64,000 bases of DNA, taken from assembly GCA_965249005.1 (NCBI GenBank), contig CBDFLD010000018.1, forward strand, positions 248,001-312,000, written 5' to 3'. Position numbers and translations under genes: made by a program. Each line of letters starts with the position of its first letter. The first letter of the stretch is position 1. The DNA is from CBDFLD01 sp965249005. GTDB taxonomy: Bacteria; Acidobacteriota; UBA6911. Under the pieces are notes generated by a model that did no database searches, had not been told where the DNA came from, and saw only the letters and a program-made list of their open reading frames with translations. Shown here one piece after another: positions 42,801 to 51,258 of this stretch.

Positions 42801-43265
42801 ATGAGCGAGAAGAGCGAGATCCTGTCAATTCCGGGACAGTGGAATATTTCTTACAATTATGCAGCTGGCGAAACTGGAAGTGAGTTTCTTCGGCGCCTGC
42901 GCGACGAAGAACGAATCTCCGGGGTCCGATGCTCCAAATGCGAGCGTGTTATCGTTCCACCTCGCGCTTTTTGCGAGCGCTGCTTCGTCCCGGCCTCCGA
43001 ATGGGTGGACGTGGGTCCGGGCGGGGCCATCGAGTCTTTTACCGTTACCACCGAACAATTCCAGGGTCTACCGGAACCTCCGTATGCGATTGCTTACGTG
43101 ACTCTGGATGGTGCGACAACCGCCATGGTCAATTTTGTCGAGGGAGTTCCGCTCACCGATCTCGACGAAGCAGCGAAAAGTCTCGCCATTGGAACGCGTG
43201 TGAGAGTCGAGTGGAAATCGGAGCGCGAAGGGCGAATTACAGACTTTTACTACGTGCTTGATTAG
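42801..43265 (+). CDS. DUF35 zinc-ribbon/OB-fold protein (plus arm)
   Basis: 154 residues from ATG at 42801 with GGAGAG upstream. Zinc ribbon CSKCERVIVPPRAFCERC, then GPGGAIESFTVTTEQFQG and FVEGVPLTDLDEAAKSLAIG (OB fold), ending FYYVLD. It carries about 25 extra residues before the ribbon compared with the minimal fold. Same role as the minus-arm DUF35: acyl-CoA-binding partner of a thiolase-like enzyme. The next gene starts 18 bases downstream, so the CehA-like hydrolase is probably co-transcribed. Confidence 0.9.
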   Translation: MSEKSEILSIPGQWNISYNYAAGETGSEFLRRLRDEERISGVRCSKCERVIVPPRAFCERCFVPASEWVDVGPGGAIESFTVTTEQFQGLPEPPYAIAYVTLDGATTAMVNFVEGVPLTDLDEAAKSLAIGTRVRVEWKSEREGRITDFYYVLD

Positions 43266-43283
43266 AGTTAAACAGGGGGAAAG

Positions 43284-45422
43284 ATGAAACGCGTGATTTT
43301 GACTAGATCGGGACTGCTCTGGATTTTGTTGCTGTTCGCGGCTCTGTTTTTTATCTCCCAATCGGTGGATCGGGGGAATGCGCAGCGCGGACCGGCCGTC
43401 ACGGAAACCGAGGTGCCCAGTGCGCAGCTGTTTTACGTGACACGGACACCGCCTTGCCAGTGGGAGCTCAACGGTTTGGTTGCGGCCTCGGATTTCGTCC
43501 GTCTCGTCTTCAGACGTCAGGAGGCGTGGAGAGACGTTTCCTCCGCACCTCGGGCACTCGTTTTCGGCCGGGAGTACCAGGACAGACACTTCGACTTGCT
43601 CACGGCGTCCGATCTCCTGAAAATCGAGCTCCGACCCGAAGGGCCCAAGCAGTGGAGTGCTCCCACGAGCTTGGTTATGATGCCCAACTATAACTACCTG
43701 CTGCCCGCTCTGGTCAAGAACACGACGGACCAAGTGAAACCTCTGGAAATTCGAACTCCTTTCAAAAGTTTCCGCTTTTACGTGCCACCCCGATCCGTCC
43801 GGGGCTACGCGCTGAATCTTCGAACTTCCGAGACCGGAAAGCGCCGGGCGGAGTTCGTTATTCATCCCCGAGGTTCCAATTCTTCTCCCATGTTGGTCCC
43901 GATCGAGATTGACGTGCGTCAGCGAACCTTTCTCAAAGTACGCCTGCGTGATGACGGCGAAGCGGCGGCGGCACGGGTTTATCTGACCGGCGCCGACGGT
44001 CTGTCCCACACACCTCTTGGAAGTCTCCAACGGATTCTGCGTAACGATGGAGAGTACTTCTTTTACGCGCGCGGCGAGTTTGAGGTGGTGGTCCCGGCGG
44101 GGCGGACGACCATAGAAGCGGTTCGAGGGCTGGAGTACGAACCGGTGCAAGCCGAGGTTACGCTGTCGGCCGGCGAGACAAAAACGATCAATCTGTCACT
44201 CGATCACCGATTTCCCATTTACGAGAGAAACTACTACTCGGGCGATTCTCACATTCATGCCAACTACGTCAACAACGAAATTATTGACCTCGACGACATC
44301 GAGCTGCAGGTCGACGCAGAGGGCCTGGACAATGCCAACTTGATGGTCGCGAACTCGAGCGATGCTGTCGTACATGACCAGCGCTTTTTCGAGGGCAAGC
44401 CCAACGCGCGAAGCGGCGGCCACAAGACCCTCTACTGGAACGAGGAAATGCGTAACCGGGGCATCTACGGGCACATGTCCTTTTTCAACCTCAAGGAGCT
44501 GGTGCATCCGCTGTTTACAGGATTTCCTGGGACCCAGCACTGGGAGGATTATCCTCCGAATTACGAACAGGCCCGCAAGGCGCAAGAGCAAAACGGTGCG
44601 GTAGCATACGTACATCCCGCCCGGGGAACTTCGTTTGACATGGCCAGCTTCAAGGAGTTCCCCGTCGATCTGGCTCTCGGCCAAATCGACACACTCGACG
44701 TCATGAGCAACTCCCAGGAGGTTCCCAGCATGACGCTCTGGTACCGTGCCTTGAACTGCGGTTTTCGGTGCGGGATTTCCGCGGGGACGGATTCGTTCAC
44801 GAATCTCATGATGCACTGGATCCCTGGAGGGCATCGTGTCTACGTTCACGTGCCCGGAGAGTTTTCCTATCAGAAGTGGATCGACGGTTACAAGGCGGGG
44901 AGGAGCTTTGCCAGTAACGGTCCGATGCTCCAGTTTACGGTGAATGGGAAGGGTCCCGGAGAAGACCTCCGCTGGAATGGGGCCTCCACGGAGGTCCAGG
45001 TTGCTGCCGTGGCCCGCTCAATCGTCCCCATGGACAAACTCGAGGTCGTGCTCAATGGTAAGGTGATCGTTACCAAGCAAGTCTCTGGCGGGACGACGGA
45101 GCTGATAATAGAGAGGACGGTTCCTCTGGCGGGCAGTTCGTGGCTAGCGGCGCGGGTTTCCGGTCCGTCTCACCGCATGGTTGTCAACGATGACCAGGTA
45201 TTTGCCCATTCCAGTCCTGTCTATTGTTATCGGGGCGAAGACCCGATTGCATCCCGGGCGGATGCATCGTTCTGGTCGGATTGGATCGACCGGCTGATTC
45301 AACTCGTCAAGGACCGTGGCGATTTCGCGACGCCGGACAAGCGAGAGTCTGTCATTCGACTCTTTCGCCAAGCCCAAGATATCTACAAGAAGCAAGTTGA
45401 GACAGAAAACCAACCGAGATGA
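43284..45422 (+). CDS. CehA/McbA-family PHP metallohydrolase, secreted
   Basis: 712 residues with a signal anchor (LLWILLLFAALFFI) and GGGGGAAAG before the ATG. The N-terminal 300 residues look like beta-sandwich domains (FEVVVPAGRTTIEAVRGLEY). The PHP part begins with YYSGDSHIHANYV (two His ligands) and continues with VAYVHPARGTSF and CGISAGTDSF (His and Asp ligands), then a C-terminal beta domain (RWNGASTEVQVAAVARS). CehA and McbA hydrolyse the carbamate of carbaryl, but most relatives have unknown substrates. Linked by spacing to the plus arm of the thiolase/DUF35 cluster, so it may prepare a substrate for that pathway. Confidence 0.87.
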   Translation: MKRVILTRSGLLWILLLFAALFFISQSVDRGNAQRGPAVTETEVPSAQLFYVTRTPPCQWELNGLVAASDFVRLVFRRQEAWRDVSSAPRALVFGREYQDRHFDLLTASDLLKIELRPEGPKQWSAPTSLVMMPNYNYLLPALVKNTTDQVKPLEIRTPFKSFRFYVPPRSVRGYALNLRTSETGKRRAEFVIHPRGSNSSPMLVPIEIDVRQRTFLKVRLRDDGEAAAARVYLTGADGLSHTPLGSLQRILRNDGEYFFYARGEFEVVVPAGRTTIEAVRGLEYEPVQAEVTLSAGETKTINLSLDHRFPIYERNYYSGDSHIHANYVNNEIIDLDDIELQVDAEGLDNANLMVANSSDAVVHDQRFFEGKPNARSGGHKTLYWNEEMRNRGIYGHMSFFNLKELVHPLFTGFPGTQHWEDYPPNYEQARKAQEQNGAVAYVHPARGTSFDMASFKEFPVDLALGQIDTLDVMSNSQEVPSMTLWYRALNCGFRCGISAGTDSFTNLMMHWIPGGHRVYVHVPGEFSYQKWIDGYKAGRSFASNGPMLQFTVNGKGPGEDLRWNGASTEVQVAAVARSIVPMDKLEVVLNGKVIVTKQVSGGTTELIIERTVPLAGSSWLAARVSGPSHRMVVNDDQVFAHSSPVYCYRGEDPIASRADASFWSDWIDRLIQLVKDRGDFATPDKRESVIRLFRQAQDIYKKQVETENQPR

Positions 45423-45519
45423 CGTTATCGCCCTTGTTGCTCATGTCGTTTGGCGCCCGATGGCTCACCGGCGCATTTCCGGCTCGCCAAGTACAGGTGG
45501 CACTCAAACCTATTGTTTT

Positions 45520-47049
45520 TCAATTCGTCTTACCGATCAAGTTGTCCGTGAGGACGAGGCGTTTGAGTTCCTCGAACCAGTTCTGGATGATCCGGATGCG
45601 AGTGGGGAAGTGCTGTTCAAGGGCAGCCGTCTCCACGTCATCTCCCCTCTTGATCACCAAGAAACGTCCGTCCGGCGCGACATCGTATGAGCGAACCGGG
45701 CCCGAATTTGCATATCCACTCTCAACATCCTCAAACAATTCTGTGGGTGGGCCGACAGTCAGACCGTTGCCATTGACATCGATTTTCACAGCAATAAACT
45801 TTCCGCCCTGTCGGTAAAAGACTTCCCGGCCATCTCGCGACCAGGCTGGCCACCTCCCTCCTTGAATCGAGAGCTGGACAGTCTGTCCGGATCCTGCCGA
45901 GGGGCTAACGTAGATCTCATAACGCCCTGACTGAGTCGATACATAAACGATCCAATGCCCGTCCGGCGAAAACTCCGGGTGCGTTTCTGCGAATCTCGTC
46001 TGCAAAAAGGGCTCTACTTTCCCTTCACGCGACATGATCGAAATGTCGTGGCCGGGGTTCTTCACATTGAACACCATAAAAGCCAGCCGTTGGTCGTCCG
46101 AGGACCACGAGCTCGCAAGACTTTCGGCTATCGTCGGTAGCTTTTCAACCTCCCCGGGCTCTGAATCGACCTTCTTGACATAAAGAGTCGATGGTCCTTC
46201 TCGGTCGGATTGAAAGGTGAAGTGGTCCGGTCCAGGCCCCCATACCGCAAAGCTCTGATTTCCCTCGAAAGTCTGCCGCCGCAGGAGCTTGCGCTTCAGA
46301 TCGAAGATCCAGACGTCCTTGGGAGGATATCCACCCGTGAGCAGCACGTGCTGGCCATCCCGTGAAACACGACCCGAGAGGTACAGTCTCGGTTCCACCC
46401 CCAGCGGCTCTTCCCTCCCCTGCCGGTCTACCCAGACCGCTTGACGTTTGATTTCTGGAAACACAGATCCAGCCAAGTAGGCCAGCGCTCCCGAGCTGGA
46501 GAAGCTGAACTGGGCTACCCCCGTCTCGCGTAACGAGTGTCCCGTATGTATGGAATGGTTGATGGCATCAACAACCGGCACTTCTGGACCCGTGACCTCG
46601 AGCCTCTCGAGATCAAACGGAACTGCCAGCAGCCGGCCTTTGCGTGCAAACACCAGATGGCCTGTGGGCACATAGCGCGCATCGGATCCTCCCTCAATGA
46701 GGAGTTTTCGCTCACCCGTCTCCAGGGACTGGACAAAGATCTGAGCCCGTTCCTCGCTATCAAAAAAAGGGGCATACCGCAGTACTGTATAGAACACAGC
46801 CCCGTTGTTCGGGAGGATGTGGGGAAGACGGTGGCTGACCTCTCGGGCCTCTTCGTCGAGTTGTGTGATCTCTTCCGGTTCGCCTCCGGAAGCGGATACG
46901 CGAGATATTCTGCCATTGGCCCCACCAAAAAAGATCCTGTCATCGGGACCCCAGACAATCCCATACGCGGCAAGGCATTCGCAAATTTCCTCGGGCTCAC
47001 CGTCACCGGCAACTATATTGGCAACGTGCTGATCAGCAGGGCGAATCAA
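45520..47049 (-). CDS. PD40/TolB propeller protein, kinase domain missing
   Basis: 509 residues of PD40 repeats (WGPDDRIFFGG, SRDGQHVLLTGG, SPDGHWIVYVS, WSRDGREVFYR) in the style of the C-terminal half of acidobacterial kinase-propeller proteins (LAYLAGS, QAVWVDRQGREEPLG). The only available starts are TTG at 47049 or later codons, and an in-frame TGA lies 12 bases further upstream. There is no signal peptide, membrane helix or kinase domain. It is best read as the 3' remainder of a larger gene whose 5' part was lost at about 47060, exactly where a plus-strand beta-helix fragment begins. Confidence 0.65.
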   Translation of the reverse strand: MIRPADQHVANIVAGDGEPEEICECLAAYGIVWGPDDRIFFGGANGRISRVSASGGEPEEITQLDEEAREVSHRLPHILPNNGAVFYTVLRYAPFFDSEERAQIFVQSLETGERKLLIEGGSDARYVPTGHLVFARKGRLLAVPFDLERLEVTGPEVPVVDAINHSIHTGHSLRETGVAQFSFSSSGALAYLAGSVFPEIKRQAVWVDRQGREEPLGVEPRLYLSGRVSRDGQHVLLTGGYPPKDVWIFDLKRKLLRRQTFEGNQSFAVWGPGPDHFTFQSDREGPSTLYVKKVDSEPGEVEKLPTIAESLASSWSSDDQRLAFMVFNVKNPGHDISIMSREGKVEPFLQTRFAETHPEFSPDGHWIVYVSTQSGRYEIYVSPSAGSGQTVQLSIQGGRWPAWSRDGREVFYRQGGKFIAVKIDVNGNGLTVGPPTELFEDVESGYANSGPVRSYDVAPDGRFLVIKRGDDVETAALEQHFPTRIRIIQNWFEELKRLVLTDNLIGKTN

Positions 47050-48030
47050 CTCAACGTTTCACAACCCTCTCAGCTATGCGATACGGCAGGGCTGACCGTT
47101 CTTCGTGGGTGTAACCTATTTAGTTTTGTCATACCGGGTCACAACGTAGGCACGGCTATCCTGTTCATGAACGACGATGCCGGACCCGTTCAAGTCCACC
47201 ACGGAATCACCGATTCCGTGATTTCAGATACTGCTGGTTGGGGAGTACTCTCCACGGTTGCGGGAGGCGTCGTTGCGGCGTTGGACATTGTGGGAACCCG
47301 CGTTGAAGACATTCACTTCGCAGAACACACCTTTAACAGTGGTCACGGAATTGTTGCAGAGGCGTTCGAGACCGCTGAACTCACCCTAACGGTGAAAGAC
47401 ACAACCATCTAGCGCACGCAAAGAGAAGGTCTTGTCCCCATCACCGGGTTTTTTGGGTCGGCGTTCTTCCCGCCGGGGATCATTCCGGTCAGCGACGCGA
47501 CGATCAATGCTGATATAGATTCCTATAAATTCGTTGGTCTGGGGCCGGGATTTTTCGATAATCAGAACGGCATCGAACTGGGTATGTTTGATTTCCTGAG
47601 TTCGGCGATGCATGTTCGCATGCGGAATAGTGACATGACGCGGGCTGCTCAAGCGGGGCTTGAGATTTTCGGTCCATGGGGGCTTAGAGATTTCACCTTC
47701 GATTTTGGCTGCGTCAACGTCGACGATCCTGCCACGATCGCGATCGAAACGTGCGAGGACATGGGTCTCGAGCCGAGTCCAGGCAACAACCGAATTTTCG
47801 ATAACGCTCCGTTTTTTGGTGGGGTAGACGTTTTAATGTTCAGCGCTTTTACGGCGGCTGCGGAGGGAAATTGGTGGGGCGATCCGGCTGGCCTGGGTGA
47901 ATGCGTGGAGCTTCCGCCTGGGACGCCGTTTACAATTGACCCCAGGTGTTTCTTAGCTGAAAGCGCAGTCGGACAGGGCTTTGGAACGTTCGATGCGAGA
48001 TTCCATCTCACCGAGGACCCGCGGCCGTAG
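47050..48030 (+). pseudogene. Beta-helix protein gene, 5' truncated and interrupted by a stop
   Basis: The plus frame reads as right-handed beta-helix coils: VLRGCNLFSFVIPGHNVG, VHHGITDSVISDTAGWGVLS, LDIVGTRVEDIHFAEHTF. It then meets TAG at 47410-47412. The same frame goes on without a start codon (REGLVPITGFFGSAFFPPGI) into MFDFLSSAMHVRMRNSDMT, NNRIFDNAPFFGG and AAEGNWWGDPAGLG, ending at 48030. The NNRIFDN and NWWGDPAG motifs are typical ends of such secreted proteins. The beginning, including any signal peptide, is missing; coding sense upstream of 47040 belongs to the opposite-strand propeller gene. So this is a remnant. Confidence 0.7.
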
Positions 48031-48159
48031 AAGCCGCCGCGGCACCCGTAGGCTCGATTGACGACTCTGCGGCCCCTGGTTATGGAAGGCGTTTCGGATT
48101 CGTTGTCGCAGCGTCATCACTTGAAAGATGGTCTACTCAAGTCTGTCTTCTGGTCAAGG

Positions 48160-48378
48160 AAAGTGCTTGCGCGACGGCCGGATGTTCCGACCGTCGTGCG
48201 CAAGCTGCCGCAGCGGCGACCCATTGCAGTGTCGATCTCGCCTGCTCCCACATTGACCGGGCAACTCCGTCCGGAAAGAGTTAGTAGCTCACAGGCTGCC
48301 GGGGTGGTGCAGCCTGCCCGAGTGATGGTGGCGTGGTGTAGACTAGGACATCCCGAGCGAGCTTCTATTTCCTGTTGA
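48160..48378 (+). pseudogene. Relic of a DUF222-HNH endonuclease gene
   Basis: LARRPDVPTVVRKLPQRRP here matches LAPRPDVPTVMRKLPDRKP in the HNH protein at 6864-7991, and the following Pro-rich linker (QLRPERVSSS..VQPARVM) also aligns. Both the DUF222 part before it and the HNH module after it are gone. The match is good at nucleotide level, so the loss is fairly recent or the family is highly conserved. Confidence 0.75.
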
Positions 48379-48536
48379 TCAAAGGACCCCCCTTTGGTCG
48401 GCGTGGGGTTGCGGGGGTCATACTCATAACCGTCGGTTCCGGCCGACGTCGGTTTCCGGGTGGTCAACCGTCCATCCGCAACCGAGATACCGGCACGACC
48501 CGAGCTCGTGAGCAATGAGCACGACGAAAAAGCGAA

Positions 48537-49877
48537 TCAACTCCACCACCCTTCGATCTCTTCGAGCGTCTTTCCCTTGGTTTCCACGACGGTGAACCAG
48601 GCGAATAGAAAAGCCAGCACACAGATACCGGCGTATACGTTGAAGACCCCTTTTCCTAGGGACTCGTTGAGCCAAGGAAAAGTCTGGGCCACGATGAAAT
48701 CCGACAGCCACAGAACCATCAAACAGATTGCCATGGCGAATCCACGGATCTTGGTCGGGAATATCTCGGCCACCAGCACCCATCCCACCGGCCCAAGGCT
48801 GATCGCGTAGAACCAGATGTAGGAAATGATCGAAACCAGCATCAAAGAAGCACCGAAAACTTCGGTGTCGGCCGAGCTACCAGCTCCCAACAGCGAGAGC
48901 CCCATGCCTACCAACCCCACGTAGAGAAGAGGCTTTCTTCCGAATCGATCGATGATGAAAAAGGACACAATCGTGCCGATGAAATTCGTCAGCCCGATCA
49001 GCACCGATGCGAAGAGCGCAGCGGAGCTTTCATCTCCTGACGCCATGAAGATCGTGGGGGCATAGTAGACGATCGCACCGATTCCCGTGACCTGGGCGAA
49101 CACGGAGATCAAGACTCCAATAAGGAGCGCTTTTCGCAACCCGGGTTTGAAAAGCTCGAGAATCGATCCCGTCTCCTCTTCGATCGTCGTTTGTATGTCA
49201 GCCAACTCGGATTGCGCGTTCTCGGTACCTGCAACCTTCGCCAGGACTTGACCCGCTTCGACCGTTCGGTTCTGTTTGACCAGCCAACGAGGGCTTTCGG
49301 GAACGAAGAAGAGAGCGACGAAAAAGACGACGGCCGGCAGAGCCTCCAGGCCGAACATCCACCTCCAGTTGTTGGGTCCGGCATCGACCAACAGCCAGTT
49401 CGTGTAGTAGGTCAACAGTATTCCGGTTACGATTGCAAACTGATTGAGCGATACCAGAAAACCTCGTTTCGCCGCCGGTGCAATCTCGGATATGTAGAGC
49501 GCCGAGACCATCGAGGCGCCCACCCCTAGGCCGCCGACGAAGCGTGCGGCCACCAGTTCCCAGTAGGATCTCGAAAGCGCCGAAGAGATCGCCGAGACGG
49601 TCAGTAGAACCGCCGCGAAGATCAGAATCCTACGACGGCCGAAACGGTCGCTCAGGGCACCGGCGAGCGATCCGATGAGGGCCCCGATGAGGATGTTGCT
49701 GACCGCGAAGCCCTCTTGATGTGCGTCGAGATGGAGCTGTTCCGTGATGAAGGGGATGGCACCTGCGATCACACCGATATCAAATCCGAACAACAGTCCC
49801 CCGAGTGCGGCGGCAGTAGAGACGACATATAGGTAAAGGGGATGGGATTGGGGTCGGGGTTGGTTCTGATCGTTCAT
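48537..49877 (-). CDS. MFS sugar porter (sugar:proton symporter family)
   Basis: 446 residues with 12 membrane helices. Sugar-porter signatures: GGLLFGFDIGVIAGAIPFI (helix 1), SDRFGRRRILI (loop 2-3), PESPRWLVKQNR, GIGAIVYYAPTIF (helix 7), DRFGRKPLLYVG, and ETKGKTLEEIE at the C-terminus. These match the XylE/GLUT branch, which imports monosaccharides with protons. It is third in a minus-strand operon, 27 bases after the PQQ-propeller gene, behind GH2. It most likely takes up the monosaccharide released by GH2 and the sulfatase. Confidence 0.95.
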   Translation of the reverse strand: MNDQNQPRPQSHPLYLYVVSTAAALGGLLFGFDIGVIAGAIPFITEQLHLDAHQEGFAVSNILIGALIGSLAGALSDRFGRRRILIFAAVLLTVSAISSALSRSYWELVAARFVGGLGVGASMVSALYISEIAPAAKRGFLVSLNQFAIVTGILLTYYTNWLLVDAGPNNWRWMFGLEALPAVVFFVALFFVPESPRWLVKQNRTVEAGQVLAKVAGTENAQSELADIQTTIEEETGSILELFKPGLRKALLIGVLISVFAQVTGIGAIVYYAPTIFMASGDESSAALFASVLIGLTNFIGTIVSFFIIDRFGRKPLLYVGLVGMGLSLLGAGSSADTEVFGASLMLVSIISYIWFYAISLGPVGWVLVAEIFPTKIRGFAMAICLMVLWLSDFIVAQTFPWLNESLGKGVFNVYAGICVLAFLFAWFTVVETKGKTLEEIEGWWS

Positions 49878-49904
49878 GGGGCTCCATAAGCTATCGGCGG
49901 TGAG

Positions 49905-51227
49905 CTATTTCTCTTCGAGTGAGGCGGAGAGGATCTCCTTGTCGTTTCTCACATATATGTGTCCGTTGGAGTAGGCTGGATGAGACCAATGAACCAGCCG
50001 TTTGCGGCCGAGCTTCGTCGTCGGCTCGATCAGCTTGGTTCGGTCGACCTCGACGTAACGCTCCGGCGTGAAGCGGGCGATGATGAGATCGCCCTGGTCG
50101 TTGTTTACGAAGTACCGGTCGCCGTGGCGGACCATGAAGGCCGCAGCCCAGCGGTTGAACTCGGTCATGTCCAACGTCTCCCAGATGCGCTTGCCAGTCT
50201 CAGCTTCCAGGCAACGCAGCTGACCATAACTGCAAATCCCGTAAATGTAGTCTCCCTGGATGATCGGAGTGGTAAGCAGAGAGTGGAGCCCATCGGTGCG
50301 CTTGGGCATCTCGCTGGTGCTCTTTCCTTTCCAGAGCATTTGTGCCGCCGGCCGGTCCGGGTTCAACCGTAGCATCATGGAGCCGCCATAGAATTGACTG
50401 ATCAGAAGTTTCCCGTCTTGCCACACGGGGGTCGCCACGGTCATCCCGGCGCCCACCTTGAACGGGATTTCCCAGAGGACTTTTCCGGTCTCAGGAACCA
50501 GAGCCGCGAGCGCCTTCGGATGCCAGATGATCAGTTGGCGCTGTCCGCCCCCTTCCAGGATCACAGGCTGCGCGTAACCGAGCTCCCATTCCGAAGATAG
50601 GGAGCGCCAGATCTCACGACCGGTTCTCTTGTCAAACGCCATCACCTTTGCATCCGGCTCCCCTCCGACGAGACAGATGAGACGGTCACCGTCGACCAGA
50701 GGCGAGCTGCTGATTCCCCAGATGGCTACACTCGTTCCATAGTCTTGGACGAAGTCCTTGCTCCAGATCAGCCGCCCAGTCTCGGCGTCGAGGCAACGGA
50801 GCACGCCCGTGGCTCCCACGACGTAGACCCTGTCTTCATCCACCGTGGGAGTGGCCCTCGGACCGATGGCATATGACGCCATCAGCACGCGATAGCTGGT
50901 AGCCCACTCGTCGCTCCAAAGGACACGGCCGGTTTCCTGATCGAGACAGAGCAATCTCTCCGTTCCATCGAGGGTAAGCGACTCGGGTTGCTGCTTCCAA
51001 TCCGCCACGAAGATCCGGCCGTTCGAGACGGCGGGACCCGCGTAGCCGGAACGAATCGGTGTGCGCCATTTGAAATCGAGCCCCTCCGGCGCAAAGGCTT
51101 CCAGGATTCCGGTTTCCTTCCAGACACCGCGCCTTCCCTCTCCGCGCCACTCGGGCCAATCGTCTGCGTGGAGAGCCCCAAGCGGGCACAGCAGTAAGAT
51201 GCCTAGGACGAGATCAGTCTTGATCAT
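49905..51227 (-). CDS. PQQ-like (BamB-type) beta-propeller protein, secreted
   Basis: 440 residues from ATG at 51227 with GGGAG upstream. Signal peptide MIKTDLVLGILLLCPLGALHA, then DDWPEWRGEGRRGVWKETG, the usual opening of the exported outer-membrane-biogenesis-protein-like propellers of Planctomycetes and Acidobacteria. Repeats: LLCLDQETGRVLWSDEW, LRCLDAETGRLIWSKDF, VMAFDKRTGREIWRS, LAALVPETGKVLWEI, LRCLEAETGKRIWET. The tryptophan-docking repeats are complete, but ligand residues for PQQ dehydrogenase activity are not evident. Probably a binding or scaffold protein in the envelope. It lies 31 bases after GH2 and 27 before the sugar porter. Confidence 0.9.
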   Translation of the reverse strand: MIKTDLVLGILLLCPLGALHADDWPEWRGEGRRGVWKETGILEAFAPEGLDFKWRTPIRSGYAGPAVSNGRIFVADWKQQPESLTLDGTERLLCLDQETGRVLWSDEWATSYRVLMASYAIGPRATPTVDEDRVYVVGATGVLRCLDAETGRLIWSKDFVQDYGTSVAIWGISSSPLVDGDRLICLVGGEPDAKVMAFDKRTGREIWRSLSSEWELGYAQPVILEGGGQRQLIIWHPKALAALVPETGKVLWEIPFKVGAGMTVATPVWQDGKLLISQFYGGSMMLRLNPDRPAAQMLWKGKSTSEMPKRTDGLHSLLTTPIIQGDYIYGICSYGQLRCLEAETGKRIWETLDMTEFNRWAAAFMVRHGDRYFVNNDQGDLIIARFTPERYVEVDRTKLIEPTTKLGRKRLVHWSHPAYSNGHIYVRNDKEILSASLEEK

Positions 51228-51258
51228 GACAAGCTCCCTTACCCATTCTACTGCAGTT

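Noticed and set aside
46537..47030. Upstream half of the 291-codon plus ORF at 46537-47412
   Set aside because: It is antisense to PD40 repeats and not beta-helix-like; only the part after about 47040 has protein-like sense.
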